Shown: positions 1 through 9,136 of the stretch, piece by piece
Numbering within the stretch: the stretch's first letter is position 1
Layout: each line of letters begins with the position of its first letter
Assembly: GCF_000259235.1 (NCBI RefSeq)
Contig: NC_017733.1
Coordinates: 992,001 to 1,056,000, forward strand
Direction of reading: 5' to 3'
Origin: Helicobacter pylori_CU
Lineage (GTDB): Bacteria; Campylobacterota; Campylobacteria; Campylobacterales; Helicobacteraceae
DNA: 64,000 bases
The notes under the pieces: model-generated
Databases searched by the model: none
What the model saw: only the letters and a program-made list of their open reading frames with translations
Told to the model about the DNA's origin: nothing
Translations under genes and position numbers: made by a program

Positions 1-570
1 CTAAAAGACATGATTAAATCTTACAACAAGGGCAGTCGTTGGGAAAAAAACGAGAAAGCTAACGCTGATGCTGAGAAATATTACGAAGAGATACAAGATA
101 GAATCAGGCGTTTGAAAGAATCTAAAATCTTTGACTCGCAGTCTAGTAATGACCAAGAATTGCAAAAAAGCGCTAATAGCAACTTGGATTTAGACCCTAT
201 CGGCAACGCCATGCCCCAAACTTTAGCTAAAACAGAGACCAAAGAAACTCAAATAGAGGAAGCTCAAACACAAAAACCCCAAGAAATGAAAGAGGCAGCT
301 AGCGAGCAAGCCATTAAGAAGCCGCTAGAAAAAGAAAAAGATAAACCCATGTATTTCGCTCAAATCAATAGCGCTGATTTCACACCCGCTAAAAAAAGCC
401 CCAAAAAACCGGCTAAAGCGAGTCCAAAACGCTCCTCTAAAAATAACACTAAAAGCCACGCTAAAACCGCTTCCAAAAATTCCAAAAATAAAGAAATGTG
501 CAAAAATTGCTCTCCAGGGCAAAGGAACGCGATTTTAGCCAACCATATCACTCTCATGCAAGAGCTTTAA
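1..570 (+). CDS. Lysine-rich hypothetical protein (5' end probably outside window)
   Basis: This gene is not assigned to a family. The reading frame is open from base 1 of the window, and the first ATG at position 10 has no clear Shine-Dalgarno sequence, so this is probably the 3' part of a longer gene. The visible protein is highly charged. It has an acidic, Glu/Gln-rich middle and a Lys/Ser/Ala-rich tail with repeated SPKK, KSPKK and ASPKR-like steps. A small CxxC pair (MCKNC) lies about 24 residues before the end. No membrane segment is visible. It ends 12 bp before gpmI and is probably co-transcribed with it. The low-complexity basic tail suggests nucleic-acid or wall binding, but this is only a guess. 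Confidence 0.7.
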   Translation, partial: LKDMIKSYNKGSRWEKNEKANADAEKYYEEIQDRIRRLKESKIFDSQSSNDQELQKSANSNLDLDPIGNAMPQTLAKTETKETQIEEAQTQKPQEMKEAASEQAIKKPLEKEKDKPMYFAQINSADFTPAKKSPKKPAKASPKRSSKNNTKSHAKTASKNSKNKEMCKNCSPGQRNAILANHITLMQEL

Positions 571-582
571 AAAGTCCTAAAA

Positions 583-2058
583 ATGGCGCAAAAAACTCTT
601 TTGATTATCACTGATGGTATTGGGTATCGTAAAGATAGCGATCATAACGCATTCTTTCATGCCAAAAAACCCACTTATGACTTGATGTTTAAGACCTTGC
701 CTTATAGCTTGATTGATACGCATGGCTTGAGCGTGGGCTTACCTAAGGGGCAAATGGGAAATTCTGAAGTGGGGCATATGTGTATTGGGGCTGGTAGGGT
801 GCTGTATCAGGATTTAGTCAAAATTTCTTTAAGCCTTCAAAACGATGAATTAAAAAACAACCCCGCTTTTTTAAACACGATCCAAAAAAGCCATGTGGTG
901 CATCTTATGGGTTTAATGAGCGATGGAGGCGTGCATTCACACATTGAGCATTTTATCGCTCTGGCTTTAGAGTGTGAAAAATCCCATAAAAAAGTCTGTC
1001 TGCATTTAATCACCGATGGGCGCGATGTCGCTCCTAAAAGCGCTTTAACTTATTTAGAAACCATGCAAAATATCTGCAATGAAAACATTCAAATCGCTAC
1101 TATAAGCGGTCGTTTTTATGCCATGGATAGGGATAAGCGCTTTGAAAGGATTGAACTTGCATATCATAGCTTAATGGGGCTTAATCACACTCCTTTAAGC
1201 CCTAGCGAATATATCCAAAGCCAATACGATAAAAATATCACTGATGAATTTATCATGCCCGCTTGTTTTAAAGATTATTGTGGCATGCAAGATGATGAAA
1301 GCTTCATTTTTATCAATTTCAGGAATGATAGGGCTAGAGAAATCGTGAGCGCTTTAGGTCAAAAGGAATTCAGTGGTTTTAAGCGTCAAGCTTTTAAAAA
1401 ACTCCATATCGCTACCATGACCCCTTATGACAACACTTTCCCCTACCCTATTTTATTCCCTAAAGAAAGCGTTCAAAACACGCTCGCTGAAGTGGTGTCT
1501 CAACACAACCTGACCCAAAGCCATATCGCTGAAACTGAAAAATACGCGCATGTAACCTTTTTCATCAACGGCGGAGTGGAGACGCCTTTTAAAAATGAAA
1601 ACCGAGTGCTTATCCAAAGCCCTAAAGTTACCACTTATGATTTAAAGCCTGAAATGAGCGCTAAAGAAGTAACCCTTGCGGTGTTAGAGCAAATGAAACT
1701 GGGCACGGATTTGATCATTGTGAATTTTGCCAATGGCGACATGGTGGGGCATACAGGGAATTTTGAAGCGAGTATTAAAGCGGTAGAAGCAGTGGATAAA
1801 TGCTTAGGGGAAATCCTTTCACTGGCTAAAAAATTGGATTACGCCATGCTTTTAACAAGCGATCATGGGAATTGCGAGCGCATGAAAGATGAAAACCAAA
1901 ACCCCTTAACCAACCACACTGCCGGTAGCGTGTATTGCTTTGTTTTAGGGAATGGAGTCAAATCCATTAAAAACGGAGCCTTAAACAATATCGCTAGCAG
2001 CGTGTTAAAACTCATGGGCCTTAAAGCCCCAGCAACGATGGACGAACCCCTATTTTAA
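583..2058 (+). CDS. gpmI: 2,3-bisphosphoglycerate-independent phosphoglycerate mutase
   Basis: This enzyme interconverts 3- and 2-phosphoglycerate in glycolysis and gluconeogenesis, using two Mn ions and a phosphoserine intermediate. The protein is 491 aa, slightly shorter than the usual 510. It starts with the metal-binding LLIITDGIGY motif. The nucleophilic serine is Ser61 in GQMGNSEVGHM, and the C-terminal metal motifs NFANGDMVGHTG and LTSDHGNCE are present. It lies between a hypothetical gene and gatC, with 14 bp to gatC, so the three probably form one transcript. It belongs to the alkaline-phosphatase superfamily and is unrelated to the cofactor-dependent GpmA. All family residues I could check are intact. 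Confidence 0.97.
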   Translation: MAQKTLLIITDGIGYRKDSDHNAFFHAKKPTYDLMFKTLPYSLIDTHGLSVGLPKGQMGNSEVGHMCIGAGRVLYQDLVKISLSLQNDELKNNPAFLNTIQKSHVVHLMGLMSDGGVHSHIEHFIALALECEKSHKKVCLHLITDGRDVAPKSALTYLETMQNICNENIQIATISGRFYAMDRDKRFERIELAYHSLMGLNHTPLSPSEYIQSQYDKNITDEFIMPACFKDYCGMQDDESFIFINFRNDRAREIVSALGQKEFSGFKRQAFKKLHIATMTPYDNTFPYPILFPKESVQNTLAEVVSQHNLTQSHIAETEKYAHVTFFINGGVETPFKNENRVLIQSPKVTTYDLKPEMSAKEVTLAVLEQMKLGTDLIIVNFANGDMVGHTGNFEASIKAVEAVDKCLGEILSLAKKLDYAMLLTSDHGNCERMKDENQNPLTNHTAGSVYCFVLGNGVKSIKNGALNNIASSVLKLMGLKAPATMDEPLF

Positions 2059-2072
2059 ACTAAAGGAAAAGA

Positions 2073-2354
2073 ATGCAAATTGATGACATGTTATTGCAAC
2101 GCTTGGAAAAATTGAGCATGCTAGAGATTAAAGACGAGCGTAAAGAGAGCGTTAAAGGCCATTTAGCGGAGGTTTTAGGCTTTGTGGAAAACATCTTCGC
2201 TTTAGAAACTCATGATTTAAAAACAGATGCAGAGCTATGCACCCCCTTAAGAGAAGACGAACCCAAAAGCCAACCTAACATTGCCAAAGAGATTTTAAGC
2301 CACAACAAACACAGCCAAGATCATTACTTCGTTGTGCCTAAAATCATTGAATAG
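2073..2354 (+). CDS. gatC: Glu-tRNA(Gln)/Asp-tRNA(Asn) amidotransferase subunit C
   Basis: GatC is the small structural subunit of the GatCAB amidotransferase, which converts misacylated Glu-tRNA(Gln) and Asp-tRNA(Asn) to the correct species. The 93-aa length and pattern fit the family: an N-terminal helix (LLQRLEKLSMLEI), a central VLGFVENIFAL helix, and the conserved acidic-proline segment LREDEPK near residue 70. gatA and gatB are not adjacent, so the operon is split. The start has AAAGGAAAAGA upstream. It ends convergently with bioA, with 95 bp between them. Confidence 0.93.
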   Translation: MQIDDMLLQRLEKLSMLEIKDERKESVKGHLAEVLGFVENIFALETHDLKTDAELCTPLREDEPKSQPNIAKEILSHNKHSQDHYFVVPKIIE

Positions 2355-2449
2355 GTTTGATTGAATAGGCTTAATATCAAGTGAAAAGCTTGATTTTTAA
2401 AATCAAAGAGAAAAAGAGGTTATCTCTTGACTAAAATTCAAGCTCTTTA
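2355..2449. terminator. Convergent gatC/bioA intergenic hairpins
   Basis: Two short hairpins lie between the converging genes. One is TTGATTTTTAAAATCAA around 2390-2406 and the other is AAGAGGTTATCTCTT around 2414-2428. Either could serve as a weak bidirectional terminator. The assignment rests on position and symmetry only. Confidence 0.4.
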
Positions 2450-3769
2450 CTATTTGTTTTCAGCCTTTTTTAATTCATCAATCACTTCCACTAACCCCGC
2501 AACCGCCTTTTTGATTTCTTCATGCGTGATAATATAAGGGGGCATGAGGTAGATCGTGTTGTTTAAAGGGCGCAACAACAAACCTTTTTTTAGAGCTTTT
2601 TTAAAAACCGCCAAACTCAAACGCTCTTTAGTTTGAATAAAGACTTCAAAGGCAAAGACCATGCCCAAACGCCTTAGATTAGACACCACTTGTCGCTCTA
2701 TCAAGGGTTTTAATGCGTTTTGGAGCGTATTAAAAATAAACTCGCTTAAAGCCTTGTTTTTTTCAATAACATTTTCTTTTTCAAAAATATCCAGCGTGGC
2801 GTTCGCGCATGCGCATGCTAGGGCGTTTCCTGTGTAACTGTGCGAATGCAAAAACGCTTTATTTTCTTCATAGGGAGCGTAAAATTGGTTATAGATTTCA
2901 TTGCGGGTTAATAGTGCGCTTAAAGGCAAATACCCCCCGCTAATCCCTTTAGACAAGCATAAAAAATCAGGCTCAATTTCGCATTGTTCATAAGCAAACA
3001 TGCTCCCTGTGCGCCCAAACCCGGTAGCGATTTCATCAAAAATAATGTGGATATTTTTTTGCTTGCATAATAAAACGGCTTGTTTTAAATACTTCGCGCT
3101 ATAAATATGCATATTCCCTGCGCATTGCAAAAGCGGCTCTGCAATGAAGGCGCAAATTTCTCCACCATGTTTATCTAACAAACGCTTTAAAGCGTTCAAA
3201 CTATTTTCTATCTCGCTGTCGTTTTTAGGAACGGGCGTGATGAGATTCTTGAGCAATAAGGGGGTGTAAGTGTCTTTATAAAGTTTCACATCGCCCACGC
3301 TTAACGCTCCCAAAGTCTCGCCATGATAGGAATTAGAAAGCGATAAAAAAAGCTTTTTAGGGCGTGTTTGATTCTTTAAAAAATGGGCGTGATAGCTCAT
3401 TTTCAAAGCGATTTCAATACAAGATGAGCCGTTATCCGCATAAAAGCATTTATCCATACCGGTGAGCTGGCAAAGCCTTTGAGAGAGCGTGATAATGGGC
3501 TTATGGCTAAAAGAAGCCAAAAGGACATGCTCTAAATTATCAATTTGATTTTTGAGCTGCTGGCTGATGTAGGCGTTATTATGCCCAAAAAGATTCACCC
3601 ACCATGAGCTGATTAAATCCATGTAAGCGTTATCATTAAAATCATAGAGATAAATCCCTTGAGCCTTTTTAATGGGGATAATGGGGAAATTTTGATGCTC
3701 TTGCATTTGCGAACAAGGGTGCCAAAGATACTCCAAATCCAAAGCGGCTAAATTTTCTTGAAAATTCAT
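2450..3769 (-). CDS. bioA: Adenosylmethionine-8-amino-7-oxononanoate aminotransferase
   Basis: BioA makes 7,8-diaminopelargonate in biotin synthesis, transferring an amino group with PLP. The 439-aa protein is a class III aminotransferase. It has the substrate-loop start LWHPCSQM, the PLP-contacting FDEIATGFGRTG motif, and the catalytic lysine in LSKGISGGYLPL. The C-terminal half carries FLHSHSYTGNALACA. No other biotin gene is next to it; H. pylori is known to scatter this pathway. It is transcribed divergently from the chaperone gene to its right, with a palindrome in the shared promoter region. Confidence 0.96.
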   Translation of the reverse strand: MNFQENLAALDLEYLWHPCSQMQEHQNFPIIPIKKAQGIYLYDFNDNAYMDLISSWWVNLFGHNNAYISQQLKNQIDNLEHVLLASFSHKPIITLSQRLCQLTGMDKCFYADNGSSCIEIALKMSYHAHFLKNQTRPKKLFLSLSNSYHGETLGALSVGDVKLYKDTYTPLLLKNLITPVPKNDSEIENSLNALKRLLDKHGGEICAFIAEPLLQCAGNMHIYSAKYLKQAVLLCKQKNIHIIFDEIATGFGRTGSMFAYEQCEIEPDFLCLSKGISGGYLPLSALLTRNEIYNQFYAPYEENKAFLHSHSYTGNALACACANATLDIFEKENVIEKNKALSEFIFNTLQNALKPLIERQVVSNLRRLGMVFAFEVFIQTKERLSLAVFKKALKKGLLLRPLNNTIYLMPPYIITHEEIKKAVAGLVEVIDELKKAENK

Positions 3770-3801
3770 GTTAAAAACTCTCTATAATAAGGATAATTTT
3801 A

Positions 3802-3827
3802 ATAACCTTTGGTTAAAATAAGGTTAT
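3802..3827. promoter_or_regulatory. Perfect 8-bp inverted repeat between bioA and the PpiD-like gene
   Basis: The arms ATAACCTT and AAGGTTAT are separated by 10 bp inside the divergent intergenic region. TATAAT at 3783-3788 and TATAAG near 3838 on the plus strand could be -10 boxes on either side. The position suits an operator or a transcript hairpin. No regulator is identified. Confidence 0.45.
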
Positions 3828-3898
3828 TTGATTTTACTATAAGGTTGTTTAAACCTGAATTTCACATTTTTGATTTTTTAAAAGGGATTAGAGTTCTT

Positions 3899-5362
3899 AT
3901 GATTGAATGGATGCAAAATCATAGAAAGTATTTAGTGGTTACAATATGGATAAGCACGATCGCTTTTATTGCCGCTGGGATGATAGGCTGGGGGCAATAC
4001 AGCTTTTCTTTAGATAGCGATAGCGCTGCCAAAGTGGGACAGATTAAGATTTCTCAAGAAGAATTAGCCCAAGAATACCGCCGCCTTAAAGACGCCTATG
4101 CTGAGTCTATCCCTGATTTTAAAGAACTCACTGAAGATCAAATCAAAGCCATGCATTTAGAAAAAAGCGCTCTAGATTCGCTCATCAATCAAGCCTTATT
4201 GAGGAATCTCGCTTTAGATTTAGGGCTTGGCGCTACGAAGCAAGAAGTGGCCAAAGAGATCAGAAAAACGAGCGTTTTTCAAAAAGATGGCGTTTTTGAT
4301 GAAGAATTGTATAAGAATATCTTAAAACAAAGCCATTACCGCCCCAAGCATTTTGAAGAAAGCGTTGAAAAGCTTTTAATCCTTCAAAAAATCAGCGCTT
4401 TATTCCCCAAAACCACCACCCCTTTGGAGCAATCCAGTTTATCGCTTTGGGCAAAATTGCAAGACAAATTAGACATTCTTATTCTAAACCCTAGTGATGT
4501 TAAAATCTCTCTTAATGAAGAAGAGATGAAAAAATATTACGAGTCCCATAAAAAGGATTTTAAAAAGCCCATAAGCTTTAAAACACGCTCTTTATATTTT
4601 GACGCCAGTTTAGAAAAAACTGATTTGAAGGAGTTGGAGGAATACTACCATAAAAACAAGGTGTCTTATTTGGATAAAGAGGGGAAATTACAGGATTTTA
4701 AAAGCGTTCAAGAGCAAGTCAAGCATGATTTAAGCATGCAAAAAGCGAATGAAAAAGCCTTAAGGAGCTATATCGCTCTAAAAAAAGCGAACGCGCAAAA
4801 CTACACCACGCAAGATTTTGAAGAGAACAACTCCCCCTATACTGCTGAAATCACGCAAAAACTCACCGCTCTCAAACCCCTTGAAATCCTAAAGCCAGAG
4901 CCTTTTAAAGATGGTTTTATTGTGGTGCAGCTTGTCTCTCAAATTAAAGACGAATTACAAAATTTTAATGAAGCTAAAAGCGCTCTTAAAACCCGCCTAA
5001 CTCAAGAAAAAACCCTTATGGCGTTGCAAGCTTTAGCTAAAGAAAAGCTTAAGGATTTTAAAGGCAAAAGCGTGGGCTATGTAAGCCCTAATTTTGGAGG
5101 CACTATTAGCGAACTCAACCAAGAAGAAAGCGCTAAGTTTATCAACACCCTTTTTAACCGCCAAGAAAAAAAAGGGTTTGTTACTATAGGCGATAAAGTG
5201 GTGCTCTACCAAATCACAGAACAAAATTTCAACCACTCCTTTAGCGCAGAAGAAAGCCAGTATATGCAGCGTTTAGTCAATAACACTAAAACGGATTTTT
5301 TTGATAAAGCGTTGATAGAAGAATTGAAAAAACGCTATAAGATAGTCAAATACATTCAATAA
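3899..5362 (+). CDS. Membrane-anchored SurA/PpiD-like periplasmic chaperone
   Basis: This is a probable periplasmic folding factor. The chosen ATG at 3899 (MIEWMQNHRKYL) gives 487 aa and places a single membrane anchor (about residues 14-30, TIWISTIAFIAAGMIGW) at the N-terminus, as in PpiD; the frame is open 90 bp further upstream. A SurA_N-type helical domain follows (VGQIKISQEELAQEYRRL to about residue 190). I see no clear parvulin PPIase core, so it may be a chaperone without isomerase activity. The last codon TAA sits directly before the ftsA region, so the two genes are probably co-transcribed. Such a gene next to ftsA-ftsZ is the usual H. pylori arrangement. Confidence 0.85.
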   Translation: MIEWMQNHRKYLVVTIWISTIAFIAAGMIGWGQYSFSLDSDSAAKVGQIKISQEELAQEYRRLKDAYAESIPDFKELTEDQIKAMHLEKSALDSLINQALLRNLALDLGLGATKQEVAKEIRKTSVFQKDGVFDEELYKNILKQSHYRPKHFEESVEKLLILQKISALFPKTTTPLEQSSLSLWAKLQDKLDILILNPSDVKISLNEEEMKKYYESHKKDFKKPISFKTRSLYFDASLEKTDLKELEEYYHKNKVSYLDKEGKLQDFKSVQEQVKHDLSMQKANEKALRSYIALKKANAQNYTTQDFEENNSPYTAEITQKLTALKPLEILKPEPFKDGFIVVQLVSQIKDELQNFNEAKSALKTRLTQEKTLMALQALAKEKLKDFKGKSVGYVSPNFGGTISELNQEESAKFINTLFNRQEKKGFVTIGDKVVLYQITEQNFNHSFSAEESQYMQRLVNNTKTDFFDKALIEELKKRYKIVKYIQ

Positions 5363-5377
5363 ATGCAAGGGGAAATC

Positions 5378-6859
5378 ATGGAACATAAAGAAATCGTTAT
5401 AGGGGTTGATATAGGCTCTAGAAAGATTTGTGCGATAGTGGCTGAATTTAAAGAAGGGATTTTGCGCATCATTGGCACAGCCCATCAAGACTCCAAAGAA
5501 ATCAATTCAAAAGCCATTAAAAGAGGGCGTATCAATAGCCTTGCTCACGCTTCTAACGCCATTAAGGAAGTGATTAATAGCGCTAAAAAAATGGCAGGTT
5601 TGAACGCTGATGAAGACAGAAATAACCCCATTTCCTCCTTTAGAGAATCGTATCACCCTAAAACTAAGGCGATCGTTTCTTTTTCTGGGGCTTATACTGA
5701 AAGCATTAGAGATGTTACCGGTGTGGCCAGCACTAAAGACAATGTGGTTACTATAGATGAAATCAATCGCGCTATCAATAACGCATGCGCTAAAGCAGGC
5801 TTAGATAATGATAAACATATTTTGCATGCCCTCCCTTATCGCTTCACTTTAGACAAACAAGAAGTGAATGACCCCTTAGGGATGAGCGGGACTCGCTTAG
5901 AAGTCTTTATCCACATTGTCTATACAGAAAAAAACAACATTGAAAATTTAGAAAAAATCATGATCCAATCTGGGGTGGAGATTGAAAACATCGTGATCAA
6001 TTCTTATGCAGCCTCGATTGCCACCTTGTCTAATGACGAAAGGGAATTGGGCGTGGCTTGCGTGGATATGGGCGGAGAGACATGCAACCTTACGATTTAT
6101 AGCGGCAATTCCATACGCTATAACAAATACTTACCCGTAGGCTCTCACCATTTAACCACGGATTTATCGCACATGCTCAACACCCCATTCCCTTACGCTG
6201 AAGAAGTTAAGATCAAATACGGGGATCTTTCTTTTGAAAGCGGAGAAGAAACGCCCTCTCAAAATGTCCAAATCCCTACCACCGGCTCTGATGGCCATGA
6301 AAGCCATATTGTGCCGCTTAGTGAAATCCAAACTATCATGAGGGAAAGGGCTTTAGAAACTTTTAAAATCATCCACAGGAGCATTCAAGATAGCGGATTA
6401 GAAGAGCATTTGGGCGGGGGCGTTGTGTTAACCGGTGGGATGGCTTTAATGAAAGGGATCAAAGAACTAGCCAGAACCCATTTCACTAATTACCCGGTGC
6501 GTTTGGCGGCCCCTGTGGAAAAATACAATATCATGGGCATGTTTGAAGACTTGAAAGATCCTCGCTTTTCAGTCGTGGTTGGCTTGATTTTATACAAAGC
6601 AGGGGGGCATACCAATTATGAAAGAGACTCTAAAGGGGTTATCCGCTACCATGAAAGCGATGATTACACAAGAACAGCCCATCAATCAAGCCCTACCCCC
6701 CATATCCATTCATCGCCCACAGAAAGGAATTTGAGCGATTTAAAAACCCCTAACGCTCCTTTAAACACCGCTAAAAACGATGACTTCTTGCCTATAAAAC
6801 CCACCGAACAAAAAGGTTTTTTTAAAAGTTTCCTTGATAAGATTTCTAAACTCTTTTAA
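5378..6859 (+). CDS. ftsA: Cell division protein FtsA
   Basis: FtsA is the actin-like ATPase that tethers FtsZ filaments to the membrane and recruits later division proteins. The start at 5378 (MEHKEIVIGVDIG) is chosen over the ATG at 5363 because AAGGGGA lies just upstream of it. The phosphate-1 loop VIGVDIGSRKICAIV, the second phosphate motif ACVDMGGETCNLTIY and the adenosine motif GGVVLTGGMALMKG are all present. The last residues, KGFFKSFLDKISKLF, form the expected amphipathic membrane-targeting helix. A charged linker of about 70 residues precedes it. ftsZ follows after 130 bp and has its own promoter-like element. Confidence 0.97.
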   Translation: MEHKEIVIGVDIGSRKICAIVAEFKEGILRIIGTAHQDSKEINSKAIKRGRINSLAHASNAIKEVINSAKKMAGLNADEDRNNPISSFRESYHPKTKAIVSFSGAYTESIRDVTGVASTKDNVVTIDEINRAINNACAKAGLDNDKHILHALPYRFTLDKQEVNDPLGMSGTRLEVFIHIVYTEKNNIENLEKIMIQSGVEIENIVINSYAASIATLSNDERELGVACVDMGGETCNLTIYSGNSIRYNKYLPVGSHHLTTDLSHMLNTPFPYAEEVKIKYGDLSFESGEETPSQNVQIPTTGSDGHESHIVPLSEIQTIMRERALETFKIIHRSIQDSGLEEHLGGGVVLTGGMALMKGIKELARTHFTNYPVRLAAPVEKYNIMGMFEDLKDPRFSVVVGLILYKAGGHTNYERDSKGVIRYHESDDYTRTAHQSSPTPHIHSSPTERNLSDLKTPNAPLNTAKNDDFLPIKPTEQKGFFKSFLDKISKLF

Positions 6860-6922
6860 GATACAGCCATTTCTTTATGCGATAAAAACGCCTTGATAGT
6901 TATCAAAAGCCAGAAAACATGG

Positions 6923-6928
6923 TATAAT
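6923..6928 (+). promoter_or_regulatory. Candidate -10 box (TATAAT) for ftsZ
   Basis: GGTATAATCC lies 62 bp upstream of the chosen ftsZ start, in the ftsA-ftsZ gap. H. pylori housekeeping promoters rely mainly on the TATAAT element. No -35 match is needed or seen. Confidence 0.6.
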
Positions 6929-6989
6929 CCTTTAGCTATTTATCAAAGTTTAAGATTTGCAAAAATCGTATCTCAAGGGGAATGTGGCT

Positions 6990-8147
6990 ATGGTTCATCA
7001 ATCAGAGATGGAAAATTATAATATTGGTCAAGCGAGCATTGAAGAAGTAAGCGATCCAGCTTATAAAGGGGCTAAGATTGTCGTTATCGGTGTTGGAGGT
7101 GGGGGGTCTAACATGATTAAACACTTGGTTGAATACGGCGTGCATCAAGATGTTACCCCCATTGCAACGAACACTGATGGCCAACACCTCAAAAACAATC
7201 CCGCCCCAGTTAAAATCCTTTTAGGCAAAGAATCTACCGGAGGTCTAGGCGCTGGAGGGGTTCCTGATATTGGTAAAAAAGCCGCTGAAGAAAGCGCTGA
7301 TGAAATTAGAGAAGCGATTAAAGACGCGAAATTAGTCATTGTCTCTACAGGACTTGGAGGAGGGACTGGGACTGGAGCCACCCCTACTATCGTTAAAATC
7401 GCAAAAGAAGTGGGAGCGCTCACGATTGCTATCGTTACTAAGCCTTTCAAATACGAAGGATCTCAAAAAAGCAAGAAAGCCGAAGAGGGGTTAAAGGAGT
7501 TGGAGCAATCTAGCGATTCTATTTTGGTTATCCCTAATGATAAAATTCTTTTGACCATGAAAAAAAACGCCAGCACCAAAGAATGCTATAAGGAAGTTGA
7601 TGATGTCTTGGTTAGGGCTGTGAGCGGCATTTCTACGATCATCACTAAACCCGGTGATATTAATGTTGATTTTTCCGATTTAAAAAGCGCTCTTGGTTTT
7701 AAAGGCTTTGCGTTAATGGGTATTGGTGAGGCCACTGGCGAAGAATCCGCTAAATTAGCAGTGGAAAATGCGATCCAATCGCCTCTTCTTGATGACGCTT
7801 CTATTGATGGGGCTAAGAGCATTATTGTCTTTTTTGAGCACCACCCTGATTATCCTATGTATGCTTATTCTCAAGCTTGCATATCTATTCAAGAACGAGC
7901 CAATCAAGATGTTGATGTTAAGTTTGGCCAACACACGAGCGAGAGTATCCCCATTGATCATGTGCGCGTTACTATCATTGCAACCGGTGCTGAAAGAAAC
8001 AGCGGTGGAGCGGGTTTGGAATCTATCGCTACGCCTTCTCAGCCTGTGGTGAAACAAACAAGAAAAGTGGGTAATAGCGATTTTTTAAGAATCCCTACTG
8101 AAGAAGAACTATCCACACCCACAGCCATAAGGATCCAGCAAGATTAA
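6990..8147 (+). CDS. ftsZ: Cell division GTPase FtsZ
   Basis: FtsZ is the tubulin-like GTPase that forms the division ring. The ATG at 6990 (MVHQSEMEN) is chosen because CAAGGGGA precedes it; a TTG at 6957 would add 11 residues. The protein is 385 aa. The nucleotide-binding signatures VIGVGGGGSNM and GLGGGTGTGATP are intact, as is the T7-loop region NVDFSDLKSAL. The C-terminal tail FLRIPTEEELSTPTAIR probably contains the FtsA-binding peptide. It forms a pair with ftsA and marks the left border of the plasticity zone in this genome. Confidence 0.98.
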   Translation: MVHQSEMENYNIGQASIEEVSDPAYKGAKIVVIGVGGGGSNMIKHLVEYGVHQDVTPIATNTDGQHLKNNPAPVKILLGKESTGGLGAGGVPDIGKKAAEESADEIREAIKDAKLVIVSTGLGGGTGTGATPTIVKIAKEVGALTIAIVTKPFKYEGSQKSKKAEEGLKELEQSSDSILVIPNDKILLTMKKNASTKECYKEVDDVLVRAVSGISTIITKPGDINVDFSDLKSALGFKGFALMGIGEATGEESAKLAVENAIQSPLLDDASIDGAKSIIVFFEHHPDYPMYAYSQACISIQERANQDVDVKFGQHTSESIPIDHVRVTIIATGAERNSGGAGLESIATPSQPVVKQTRKVGNSDFLRIPTEEELSTPTAIRIQQD

Positions 8148-8385
8148 TTGCAGATCTCGCTTTTTCCCCTATTTTTATAGGGTCATAATAAAGCGGTTTG
8201 TTGAGTTTGCTCTCATTTAGAATAAAATTAGGAGGCTTTGATTTTGGTGTGCTGACTTTTAGGGCGTTTGGGGGTTTTTAAAAACACTTAGAGGGGAATA
8301 TCCCAAAGCACCCCTTGGTTAATGAAACTCTAGAAACCCATTTGGCAAAAACCAAGAGCTTTCATGCTTGCGTAAATTCATAAGC
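8148..8385 (+). pseudogene. Short decayed coding fragment downstream of ftsZ
   Basis: No intact gene is present here. One plus frame reads coding-like text before an in-frame TAA at 8279-8281 (KLGGFDFGVLTFRAFGGF). It then continues without another stop to about 8382 (KHLEGNIPKHPLVNETLE, then THLAKTKSFHACVNS). This looks like the remnant of a small gene with one nonsense mutation. A hairpin CCCTAT-TTT-ATAGGG near 8168-8184 may end ftsZ transcription, although no T-run follows it. Identity is unknown. Confidence 0.3.
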
Positions 8386-9085
8386 TCCGTTATAGATTTG
8401 AGAAATCAATGCATTTTTAACTTGATTGAGCTTCGCATCTCATCAAATACAGATAATATTTTTCCTATCAAAATAATTGATAGCAACAGTGATTTTATCA
8501 GGCAAGTCATCACTTGCTTTGATAATCTTTTTCAAAAGATCGCGTGCATCAGTGAAAAATTCTCGCTTATTAGCTTTACTTCTAACATGCTCGCAATAAG
8601 GCCAACGCTCACGCTCTTACCTTGTGATAGAGCGTTAGAGATTTTAATGATTTCAAGGTTTTGTTTCGCGCTCAATCTATACCTTACTCAAATTCCGCTT
8701 CTCATAGTCTCGGCTTTTAATGGTTTCTTTTTCTTATTTACTCATCTCATCAATGGCTCTGACTTTTTAGAGCCTTCAATTCTTTCTAAAAATCATAGTT
8801 TAGTAACAATTTGCTAGAGCTAACCACTCTACCACTTGCACTATACTTTAACACTGACTTTTTCTTATCATACTCGTTTAATTGAGCGGATAGGGGTTGG
8901 TTAGAGTTGACAGAGATTTTAAAGAGAGGTAGTTGGCTTTTAGCTTCCTTGTATTCCTTAAAGGCGGGCATCAATGAGAGATGATAACGAGTTAGAATGG
9001 ATAGGGTTTTTTTCGCTATTAAGCTAATTTGGTGCGTTTAGAATTATTAGCACCGATGAAAAGGTTTTTAAAATCGCTTGACACA
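8320..9085 (-). pseudogene. Multiply broken minus-strand gene, possibly VirE-N/primase-like
   Basis: An AAAGGAG ribosome site near 9082 precedes a GTG that starts a reading frame (SSDFKNLFIGANNSKRTKLA), which stops at once. Coding then continues in other frames: AFKEYKEAKSQLPLFKIS at about 8950, then REFFTDARDLLKKIIKASDD and LPDKITVAINYFDRK near 8500-8570, then SVFDEMRSSIKLKMH and ITELMNLRKHESSWF to about 8345. Several stops and frameshifts separate these blocks. The YKxxKxxLPxFxxS step followed by a KYSASGRVV segment recalls the N-terminal domain of VirE/BT4734-type mobile-element proteins. That match was judged by eye and is uncertain. It probably belonged to a mobile element. Confidence 0.45.
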
Positions 9086-9136
9086 AGGTCTCCTTTAAAT
9101 TTTAAGTATCACTGCAATCAATGCATCTCACACCAA

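Noticed and set aside
6957..6989. Upstream TTG start for ftsZ
   Set aside because: The ATG at 6990 has a well placed AAGGGGA, and the extra 11 residues do not resemble FtsZ N-termini.
8368..8817. 149-codon plus-strand ORF downstream of ftsZ
   Set aside because: It has no ribosome site and the opposite strand carries better coding text in broken frames, so it is a shadow of the decayed minus-strand gene.
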